Program-made: the position numbers and the translations under genes
The notes under the pieces: model-generated
The model's database searches: none
What the model saw: the letters and a program-made list of their open reading frames with translations, nothing else
What the model was told of the DNA's origin: nothing
From: Clostridia bacterium
GTDB taxonomy: Bacteria > Bacillota > Clostridia > TANB77 > CAG-508
Direction of reading: 5' to 3'
DNA length: 6,075 nucleotides
NCBI GenBank assembly: GCA_022790685.1
Contig: JAAVXQ010000027.1
Span: 1-6,075, forward strand
Shown: piece after piece, positions 1 through 5,421 of the stretch
Layout: each line of letters starts with the position of its first letter
Position numbering within the stretch: position 1 is the stretch's first letter

Positions 1-741
1 ATAGATAAAAATCTTATAGAACTAAATAAAAAAGGATTTTTAAATGGTCATACACCATTTTCAGCAATGGTTGCATTTTTATCATATACAGTATCATATC
101 TTTTAGGTAAAAAATATATTGCTTTATCAAATGAAAGTAGTGCTAACGAATCTAATGTAGAAGGAAAAAATATAAATCATCAATATTCTAAAACTATAGA
201 ATTTGAAAATGATTTTAGAGAATACTATAATAAATATCTTAAAACAAATGTAGAATATTTTAGTATGCTAAGACCGATAAATGAGCTTCAAATAGCAATG
301 ATTTTTTCTAAATTTCAAAAATATCATCAAGTATTTAAAAGCTGTAATCCAGGTAGTAAAGAAAAACCCTGGATTTGGTGCGGAAACTGTCCAAAATGCT
401 TATTTGTATATATAATGCTTAGTCCATTTTTATATAAAGAAAAATTGATTAATATTTTTAAACAAGATTTATTTGAAAGAGAAGATCTTTTAAAAACTTT
501 TACGGAGCTTTGTGGATATGGAGAAAATAAGCCATTTGAATGTGTAGGAACTTATGAAGAGATAAGATATGCTGTTACAAAAACTATTAATCAGATAGAT
601 GAGAAATTGCCATATTTATTGGAATTTTATAAAAATAATTTTGCGCTAGAAAATAAGGAAATGCTAAATTATTTTAATACAGAACATAATCTTCCAGAAG
701 AATTTGAAAAAATATTAAAAGAGGAACTTGGAATATGTTAA
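1..741 (+). CDS. murL: MurL-type UDP-MurNAc-L-Ala-L-Glu epimerase, 3' part (5' end outside window)
   Basis: Frame 1 is open from base 1, giving the last 246 residues; the family is about 450 aa, so the N-terminal half, where an ATP-binding PP-loop-like region is expected, lies upstream. An ATG at 67 is internal, because the conserved NGHTPFSA (residues 15-22) precedes it. Other family motifs seen: ALSNESSANESNV (41-53), NHQYSK (59-64), LRPINELQIA (90-99), SCNPGS (114-119), the Cys-rich WCGNCPKC (126-133) and KPFECVG (187-193). MurL is a cytoplasmic, ATP- and Mg-dependent enzyme that inverts the terminal L-Glu of UDP-MurNAc-L-Ala-L-Glu to D-Glu in peptidoglycan precursor synthesis, replacing supply of free D-Glu by racemase MurI. 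The stop overlaps the next gene, a MurD-family ligase, by 7 nt, which is the partner expected for this pathway. Identification rests on remembered motif similarity to Xanthomonas MurL. No frameshift is visible. Confidence 0.87.
   Translation: MDKNLIELNKKGFLNGHTPFSAMVAFLSYTVSYLLGKKYIALSNESSANESNVEGKNINHQYSKTIEFENDFREYYNKYLKTNVEYFSMLRPINELQIAMIFSKFQKYHQVFKSCNPGSKEKPWIWCGNCPKCLFVYIMLSPFLYKEKLINIFKQDLFEREDLLKTFTELCGYGENKPFECVGTYEEIRYAVTKTINQIDEKLPYLLEFYKNNFALENKEMLNYFNTEHNLPEEFEKILKEELGIC
721..726 (+). promoter_or_regulatory. Ribosome binding site of murD-type gene
   Basis: GAGGAA lies 8 nt before the ATG at 735, inside the end of the murL coding region. It fixes the murD start and implies that translation of the two genes is coupled. 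Confidence 0.7.
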
Positions 742-2096
742 AGAAATTACTTAATTATTTAGAAAATAAAACAATATTAATATTGGGATTTGGAAAAGAA
801 GGAGAGTCAACTTATAATTTTTTAAGAGGAAATTTTCCTGAAAAAAAATTATTTATAGCAGATAAAAATAAAGAAATTATAAATACACATGTAGCTTTAA
901 TGGAGGACATAAATTTAGAATTATCTTTAGGAGAAGGATATCTAAATGGAATAGATAAATATGATTTAATAATAAAAGCACCAGGAATTTCTTTTAAAGG
1001 AATAGATATTTCAAAATTCCAATCTAAGCTTACAAGTCAATTAGAACTATTTTTAGAATATATAGATATTAAAACAATAGGTATTACAGGAACAAAAGGG
1101 AAAAGCACCACAAGTACACTTATGTATCAAATACTTAAAGATCAAAACTATTCTACCTTTTTAATAGGTAATATTGGTCAGCCAATATTTAATAAAATAT
1201 TAGAAATGAATGAAAAAAGTGTTGTAGTAATAGAATTATCTTCACATGCCTTAGAATATGTGAAAAAATCTCCTAATATAGCTATTTTGTTAAATATATA
1301 TGAAGAGCATCTTGATCATTATGATTCACTTGAAAAATATATAGAAGCTAAATTTAATGTAGCAAAATTTCAAACTGAACAAGACTTTTTTATTTATAAT
1401 GATAATAACTTATTAATAAAAAATTATGGATTCAATTTTAAGAAAAATGATTATAAAGTAACAATAGAAAATATTGAAAATGAATTAGGTAATAAAGTAT
1501 ATATTAAAGAAAATAACATATATTGTAATGATGTGTTTTTTATGAAAACTAGTCAGAAAATGAATTTAAGAGGAATGCATAATATAAATAATATAATGTT
1601 TCTTATAGCTATAGCTAATATTTTAAAATTAGATATACCAAAAATGTTAAAAACTATAGAAGAATTTAAACCACTTGAACATAGAATGGAATTTGTTGGA
1701 AAAGTAGATGATGTCTATTACTATAATGATTCAATAGCAACTATACCAGAATCAACTATAAATTCCATAGAGGCAATAGAAAATATAAATACATTGATTG
1801 TAGGAGGAAAAGATAGAGGAATAAATTTAGATGAATTTTGCATATACTTAAATGAGAGTGAAATTTCTAATATAATATGCATTCATAAAACAGGTGAGTA
1901 TATATATAATAAGTTAGATAAACGAAATAAAAAGGTTTATAGAACAGATGACCTTAAAGAAGCTGTAAAAATAGCAAAAGAGGTAACCAATAAAGGAAAA
2001 GTATGTTTATTATCTCCAGCAGCTTCAAGTTATGGTTATTTTAAAAACTTTGAAGAAAGAGGAACACTTTATAAAGAATATGTAAAAACACAATAA
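735..2096 (+). CDS. murD2: UDP-N-acetylmuramoyl-L-alanine--glutamate ligase, probably MurD2 (L-Glu-adding) type
   Basis: A full-length (453 aa) cytoplasmic Mur ligase that adds glutamate to UDP-MurNAc-L-Ala with ATP. Domain 1 has a Rossmann-like GFGKEGEST (18-26). The central ATPase domain has P-loop GTKGKST (119-125), ELSS (167-170), NIYEEHLDHY (187-196) and AKF with K206 as the likely carbamylated lysine. Next come HNINN (282-286) and EHR (315-317). The C-terminal domain has NDSIATIPEST (331-341), GGKDRG (357-362) and LSPAASSYGYFKNFEERG (426-443). Classical D-Glu-adding MurD has NDSKATN; here Lys is Ile and a Pro-Glu-Ser follows, and SPAASSYG replaces the SPACAS form. I recall such variants from MurD2, which takes L-Glu. 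With murL directly upstream and overlapping, L-Glu addition followed by epimerisation is the likely route. The ligase family is certain; the L-Glu preference is inferred. If that is wrong, the gene is an ordinary murD. The ATG at 735 is chosen for its RBS and the complete N-terminal beta strand. Confidence 0.9.
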   Translation: MLKKLLNYLENKTILILGFGKEGESTYNFLRGNFPEKKLFIADKNKEIINTHVALMEDINLELSLGEGYLNGIDKYDLIIKAPGISFKGIDISKFQSKLTSQLELFLEYIDIKTIGITGTKGKSTTSTLMYQILKDQNYSTFLIGNIGQPIFNKILEMNEKSVVVIELSSHALEYVKKSPNIAILLNIYEEHLDHYDSLEKYIEAKFNVAKFQTEQDFFIYNDNNLLIKNYGFNFKKNDYKVTIENIENELGNKVYIKENNIYCNDVFFMKTSQKMNLRGMHNINNIMFLIAIANILKLDIPKMLKTIEEFKPLEHRMEFVGKVDDVYYYNDSIATIPESTINSIEAIENINTLIVGGKDRGINLDEFCIYLNESEISNIICIHKTGEYIYNKLDKRNKKVYRTDDLKEAVKIAKEVTNKGKVCLLSPAASSYGYFKNFEERGTLYKEYVKTQ

Positions 2097-2231
2097 GGAT
2101 AACATAAAAAAAAAGAGGTTTACAAATAATTCTAAATTGATAAAATGTATGAATAACAAAGAAAATATCGAAAATAATGTTGCGAAAATATAAAAAATAT
2201 GGTAAAAAAATCAAAAAAATACAATTTTATG

Positions 2232-2260
2232 TAGACAAAAGAAAAAAAACGTGCTATAAT
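2232..2260 (+). promoter_or_regulatory. Sigma-A-type promoter of the SSB-like gene
   Basis: The -35 TAGACA (2232-2237) and a perfect -10 TATAAT (2255-2260) are 17 nt apart. A TGC just before the -10 (2252-2254) gives the extended -10 TGn motif. Transcription should start near 2267. A-runs at 2204-2219 sit where an UP element would act. It is the best promoter in the window and expression is likely strong and constitutive; no operator is evident. Confidence 0.78.
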
Positions 2261-2322
2261 TAAATTGTTTTAAGAAATATTACGGAAAAGCATAAAAGAA
2301 AAAAACACAATAGATAAATTTT

Positions 2323-2330
2323 AAGGAGGA
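2323..2330 (+). promoter_or_regulatory. Strong ribosome binding site selecting a TTG start
   Basis: AAGGAGGA is nearly a full anti-16S complement, 7 nt before the TTG at 2338. It supports TTG as the real start: no ATG in this frame lies near the site, and the first OB fold begins about ten codons later. Confidence 0.85.
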
Positions 2331-2337
2331 ATTAAAA

Positions 2338-3012
2338 TTGAATACTAATTATTCAGAAAACAATCATTTAAAATTGATTGGAAAAATAGCAAGTGATAAA
2401 AGTTATAGTCACGAAATTTATGGGGAAAAATTTTATGTTTTCAATTTAGAAGTAATAAGATTAAGTTCAACAGTAGATATTATACCAATTACTATATCAG
2501 AAAGATTATTAACAGATGTAAGTTTAGATATAGGAAAAAAAGTAGCAGTAGAAGGACAATTTAGATCTTATAATAATTATGAAAATGAAAGAAACAGATT
2601 AATTTTAACAGTTTTTGCAAAAGAAATTGTAGAAACTGAGGAAGAAGAAAAAGAAGAAATAACAAATGAAGTATTACTTACAGGATATATTTGTAAAAAA
2701 CCTATTTATAGACAAACACCTTTTGGAAGAGAAATCTCAGATGTGCTTTTAGCTGTAAATAGAGCATATAATAAATCAGATTACATACCATGTATAGCAT
2801 GGGGAAGAAATGCAAGATTTTGTCAAAATATAGAAGTAGGAACAGAAATTAAAATATCTGGTAGAGTTCAATCAAGAACTTATGAGAAAAAATATGAAGA
2901 TGGAAGAGTAGAGACAAGAGTTGCATATGAAGTTTCTGTTGCAAGTATGGAAGTGGAAAAAAATGAAGATGAAATAGAAAATACAGAAAATGAAACAGCA
3001 GAACTTGTTTAA
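2338..3012 (+). CDS. Tandem OB-fold single-stranded DNA-binding protein (SSB-like)
   Basis: 224 aa with two OB folds in one chain. OB1 spans about residues 10-98 and is divergent (LIGKIASDKSYS at 12-23, KVAVEGQF at 68-75). An acidic linker ETEEEEKEE (99-107) follows. OB2 spans about 110-206 and fits the bacterial SSB pattern: LTGYICKKPIYRQTPFG (114-130), LAVNRAY (138-144), YIPCIAWGRNAR (149-160) with the usual Trp, and ISGRVQSRTYEKK (173-185). Typical SSBs have one OB fold of about 110 residues, a flexible tail and an acidic DDIPF-like tip that recruits repair proteins; here the tail is short and acidic (207-224) but ends AELV. The likely role is binding ssDNA in replication, repair or competence in the cytoplasm, perhaps with a different oligomeric state. 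The gene has its own promoter and terminator and is not part of a visible replication operon, so it is probably an accessory SSB rather than the main one, which usually lies between rpsF and rpsR. A PriB-like or RNA-binding role is an alternative. Confidence 0.8.
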   Translation: MNTNYSENNHLKLIGKIASDKSYSHEIYGEKFYVFNLEVIRLSSTVDIIPITISERLLTDVSLDIGKKVAVEGQFRSYNNYENERNRLILTVFAKEIVETEEEEKEEITNEVLLTGYICKKPIYRQTPFGREISDVLLAVNRAYNKSDYIPCIAWGRNARFCQNIEVGTEIKISGRVQSRTYEKKYEDGRVETRVAYEVSVASMEVEKNEDEIENTENETAELV

Positions 3013-3063
3013 TTAATAATTAGTATATATTTATCAAATATATAAATTTTAGCAAATTATATA

Positions 3064-3107
3064 ATGCTCATGTGCTAATATTAAATTAGTATGTGGGCGT
3101 TTTTTTT
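3064..3107 (+). terminator. Rho-independent terminator after the SSB-like gene
   Basis: GCTCATGTGCTAAT (3066-3079) pairs with ATTAGTATGTGGGC (3085-3098) over 14 positions, including several G-U pairs, around the 5-nt loop ATTAA. The stem can extend outward by two more pairs (3064-3065 with 3099-3100). Eight T follow directly (3100-3107). It closes the SSB-like transcript and separates it from the envelope genes. Confidence 0.88.
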
Positions 3108-3112
3108 ATTTC

Positions 3113-3135
3113 CCTAAGAAAGTTAGGTAAAACTT
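3113..3135. repeat. Overlapping short inverted repeats upstream of the membrane-protein gene
   Basis: CCTAA (3113-3117) is mirrored by TTAGG (3123-3127). An overlapping dyad pairs AAGTT (3120-3124) with AACTT (3131-3135). They lie between the terminator and the next gene, upstream of a possible promoter, so an operator is conceivable. The arms are only 5 bp, so chance is a real alternative. Confidence 0.3.
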
Positions 3136-3142
3136 AACAAAA

Positions 3143-3173
3143 TTGTAAAAAACATATAGCCAAAAAATATAAA
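3143..3173 (+). promoter_or_regulatory. Weak candidate promoter for the envelope operon
   Basis: TTGTAA (3143-3148) and TATAAA (3168-3173) are 19 nt apart, longer than ideal. A promoter is expected here because a terminator precedes and a gene follows, but the region is so AT-rich that several other -10-like hexamers fit almost as well (for example TATAAA at 3192-3197). Confidence 0.22.
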
Positions 3174-3233
3174 TAATGGTAAAATAAAAAATATAAATTT
3201 TAAATTAAAATATTTTATGATTTGTTTTTAGCT

Positions 3234-3240
3234 AAGGAGA
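3234..3240 (+). promoter_or_regulatory. Ribosome binding site that sets the start at ATG 3246
   Basis: AAGGAGA ends 5 nt before the ATG at 3246. A TTG at 3222 in the same frame would place this site inside the coding region and has no RBS of its own, so the shorter start is preferred. Confidence 0.8.
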
Positions 3241-3245
3241 AAAAT

Positions 3246-4892
3246 ATGAAAAGCGAAAAAATTAAAAACATTATATATGATTTTGTGATTATAATTTGTA
3301 TAGTTTTATTTGCAATAGGAATAGCGCCAAAAGTTTTGCAAAATGATACTTTTTATACTATAAAAATAGGAGAATATATATACCAAAATGGGATATCTAA
3401 CTTAACAGAAGATATGTACTCTTGGCATAACTTACCATACACATATCCACATTGGTTATATGATTTTTCAATGTTTTTAATATATAATTCCTTTGGACAT
3501 CTTGGAATATATATATCAACTATTATATTTACAGCTATTATGGGAATGGTAGTATATTTAACTTGTACTAGATTATCAAGAAATAGAGTTGTATCAAGCA
3601 TAATAACAATTGGAGTTATGTATTTAATGAAACCATATATAGCAGCAAGAGCTCAATTAGTAACTTTTATATTATTTGTTTTGACATTGTATAGTATAGA
3701 AATGTTTTTAAGTTCGCATAAAAAAAGATATGCAATTTATTTAATAATCATACCTTTATTAATAGCTAATTTGCATTGCGCTGTATTCCCATTCTATTTT
3801 GTTTTATATTTACCATATATAGCAGAATTTTTATGGGTAAGTTTAGTAGATACAGATTTAGATCAAAGATTATTATATGTATTTAATAGAATTTTGAAAA
3901 AGATAACAAAGAAAGAAAAATTTGATGAAACAGCAGAAAAAATAAAATTTAATATTTCTGAGAGAATTAGAAAAAGAAAAATATTAAGAGAAGAACCATA
4001 TAAAATTAAGGTAAAAAAGGATAAATGGATTTTTATATTATTAATTATTATGATAATTGCTATGGGGACAGGCTTAATAAATCCTGCTGGTAATGGTGCA
4101 TACACATATCTTTATAAAACCTATCAAGGAAATACAACAGGTAGTATAAATGAGCATTTACCACTTACACTTATTGAAAATAGAGAATATTTATTTGCAA
4201 TAATATTATTTTTAAGTTTACTTATTTTTACAGATACAAAAATAAAACTTGCAGATTTATTTATGCTTTTAGGGCTTACTTATCTTTCTTTTAAATCTAG
4301 AAGGCAAGTTTCTATGTTTGCAATTCTATGTAGTCCAATATTAGCCAAAATGATATCTGCTATGTTTGAAAAATATGATATAACCTTATGTAAAAAAATA
4401 AGAAATTTTTCAGTAAGTATATGTGGATTTGTTATAGTAGTATCTTTGTTTGTAATAGTATCTGTAAAGATGGTAAAGCCTACTATGAGAGCTGAATATG
4501 TAAGCAAAAGTTCATATCCAGTAGAGGCTTCTACTTGGATGTTAGAAAATCTTGATGTACAAAATATAAAAATATATAATGAATATAATTATGGAAGTTA
4601 TTTGCTTTTTAGGGGAATACCAGTATTTATAGATTCTAGATGTGATTTATATACACCTGAATTTAATGAAAATAAAGAAGAAGAAATAGAAGGAAGAGAT
4701 ATTTTTTCAGATGCTATAAATATTGCAAGTATAGGAGTAGACTATAAAAAGAAATTTAAAGAATATGGTGTTACACATACAATTCTTTATGAAAACTCAA
4801 AATTAGCTATGATATTAGAAAATGACAGTGATTATAAATTAATATATAATGAAGGTAATTTTAAAATATTTGAAAGAAATACACAAGAATAG
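3246..4892 (+). CDS. Polytopic membrane protein, GT-C glycosyltransferase-like
   Basis: 548 aa with about ten or eleven hydrophobic segments, roughly 11-27, 84-106, 115-129, 137-154, 162-176, 178-196, 261-277, 315-328, 334-348, 355-371 and 389-407, then a soluble C-terminal domain (about 411-548). After the first segment comes QNDTFYTIKIGEYIYQNG (32-49), then DMYSW (56-60) and YPHWLYD (67-73). This acidic-residue, 'gxxI..G', 'D.fSw', 'WL.e' layout recalls the first outside loop of lipid-linked-sugar GT-C enzymes. FKSRRQVSMFAI (349-360) and, in the C-terminal domain, NEYNYGSYLLFRG (445-457) and FIDSRCDLYTPEF (461-473) are also familiar from that large uncharacterised group. A highly charged, Lys/Arg-rich loop (205-260), probably cytoplasmic, interrupts the membrane part. 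The likely role is transfer of a sugar from a polyprenyl carrier to a surface glycan or protein. Neighbours lspA and a TagA-type transferase fit an envelope role. Substrate and exact family are unknown; a polymer ligase or polymerase is an alternative. Confidence 0.6.
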   Translation: MKSEKIKNIIYDFVIIICIVLFAIGIAPKVLQNDTFYTIKIGEYIYQNGISNLTEDMYSWHNLPYTYPHWLYDFSMFLIYNSFGHLGIYISTIIFTAIMGMVVYLTCTRLSRNRVVSSIITIGVMYLMKPYIAARAQLVTFILFVLTLYSIEMFLSSHKKRYAIYLIIIPLLIANLHCAVFPFYFVLYLPYIAEFLWVSLVDTDLDQRLLYVFNRILKKITKKEKFDETAEKIKFNISERIRKRKILREEPYKIKVKKDKWIFILLIIMIIAMGTGLINPAGNGAYTYLYKTYQGNTTGSINEHLPLTLIENREYLFAIILFLSLLIFTDTKIKLADLFMLLGLTYLSFKSRRQVSMFAILCSPILAKMISAMFEKYDITLCKKIRNFSVSICGFVIVVSLFVIVSVKMVKPTMRAEYVSKSSYPVEASTWMLENLDVQNIKIYNEYNYGSYLLFRGIPVFIDSRCDLYTPEFNENKEEEIEGRDIFSDAINIASIGVDYKKKFKEYGVTHTILYENSKLAMILENDSDYKLIYNEGNFKIFERNTQE

Positions 4893-4924
4893 TAAAACTT
4901 ATAATATTTAATATTTTAAAGTTT

Positions 4925-4930
4925 AGGTGA
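4925..4930 (+). promoter_or_regulatory. Ribosome binding site selecting TTG 4936 for lspA
   Basis: AGGTGA matches the 3' half of the full Shine-Dalgarno AGGAGGTGA and lies 5 nt before TTG 4936. The alternative GTG at 4927 lies inside this site and has no RBS upstream. The next gene repeats the same arrangement. Confidence 0.6.
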
Positions 4931-4935
4931 AAAAT

Positions 4936-5421
4936 TTGAAAAATAAAAAATTAATTTTTTCTATAATGTTTATTTTAATTTTAGTTTCTATTGACCAATT
5001 AAGTAAATACCTTATTTTAGAAGGTAATGGGATATTTATAAATGATTTTTTTTCAATAGAAATTAGTAAAAATACTGGAATGGCTTTTGGGTTTAATTCT
5101 GGAAATTTCAGTAACATACTTTTGAGTATATTTGTAATAATTATAGTAATTAATTTTATGAAAAAACAATCCGAACTTATAGATTTTAAGACTAATATAA
5201 GTTTATGCTTAATATTAGGTGGAGCATTCGGAAATCTTATAGATAGATTTGTAAGAGGTGGAATAATTGATTTTATAAGAATATATAAGTTTCCGATTTT
5301 TAATATTGCAGATATTTTTATTGTAAGTGGTTGGATTTTAGTGGTAATGTTTTTAATAATTTTTTCTGGAAAAAATAGAGGTGAAATATTTGAGAAACAA
5401 GACGAAAATATTAGGAATTAA
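4936..5421 (+). CDS. lspA: Lipoprotein signal peptidase (signal peptidase II)
   Basis: 161 aa from TTG 4936 (164 if GTG 4927 is used), normal for the family. This inner-membrane aspartyl protease removes the signal peptide from diacylglyceryl-modified prolipoproteins just before the lipidated Cys. Four membrane segments are visible at about 8-19, 60-74, 88-101 and 122-143. Family motifs from the TTG start: DQLSK (20-24), NTGMAFG (46-52, usually NTGAAFG), GNLIDR (99-104) with catalytic D103, and FNIAD (122-126) with catalytic D126. All key residues are present, so the enzyme should be active. It starts 43 nt after the membrane-protein gene, with no terminator between, and its last 32 nt overlap the next gene; the tail encoded there (ending ENIRN) lies after the last membrane segment. 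Identification is very secure; only the start is open. Confidence 0.96.
   Translation: MKNKKLIFSIMFILILVSIDQLSKYLILEGNGIFINDFFSIEISKNTGMAFGFNSGNFSNILLSIFVIIIVINFMKKQSELIDFKTNISLCLILGGAFGNLIDRFVRGGIIDFIRIYKFPIFNIADIFIVSGWILVVMFLIIFSGKNRGEIFEKQDENIRN
5377..5384 (+). promoter_or_regulatory. Ribosome binding site selecting TTG 5390 for the TagA-type gene
   Basis: AGAGGTGA lies within the lspA coding region, 5 nt before TTG 5390. An in-frame GTG (5381) is embedded in the site, exactly as for lspA. The position inside lspA suggests translational coupling. Confidence 0.65.

Larger units (their letters stand above)
2097..2337 (+). other. 241-bp intergenic region: A-tract stretch, promoter and leader of the SSB-like gene
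   Basis: No coding frame is supported here. Bases 2097-2220 are A-rich, with runs of four to seven A at 2162-2165, 2171-2174, 2185-2188, 2192-2197, 2204-2210 and 2213-2219. A promoter follows at 2232-2260, then a leader of about 70 nt, A-rich and without an evident hairpin, ending in a strong RBS. I found no convincing intrinsic terminator after the murD-type gene, so read-through into the SSB-like gene is possible. Confidence 0.7.

Noticed and set aside
67..741. Complete small gene starting at ATG 67
   Set aside because: The frame is open to base 1 and the conserved NGHTPFSA motif lies before this ATG, so it is the 3' part of a longer MurL-type gene.
2097..2230. Terminator or riboswitch after the murD-type gene
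   Set aside because: No inverted repeat long enough to form a stable stem was found; the stretch is mainly A-runs.
2261..2322. Structured leader regulating the SSB-like gene
   Set aside because: The leader is A-rich with almost no G or C to form a stem; no hairpin or upstream reading frame is convincing.
3222..3245. TTG 3222 as the start of the membrane protein
   Set aside because: The RBS AAGGAGA at 3234-3240 would fall inside the coding region; it is placed correctly for ATG 3246, and no RBS precedes 3222.
3353..3601. Minus-strand frame of 82 codons
   Set aside because: Lies wholly within the membrane-protein gene, has no RBS and shows no recognisable motifs; an antisense shadow.
3863..4507. 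Two minus-strand frames (3863-4105 and 4280-4507)
   Set aside because: Antisense to the membrane-protein gene; their hydrophobic look reflects AT-rich codons read backwards.
4900..4905. TATAAT upstream of lspA as a promoter
   Set aside because: No -35 element at a proper distance (TTGAAA at 4870-4875 is 24 nt away); likely chance in AT-rich spacer, and the genes appear co-transcribed.
4923..5117. Minus-strand frame of 64 codons
   Set aside because: Antisense to lspA, whose family motifs are unmistakable on the + strand.
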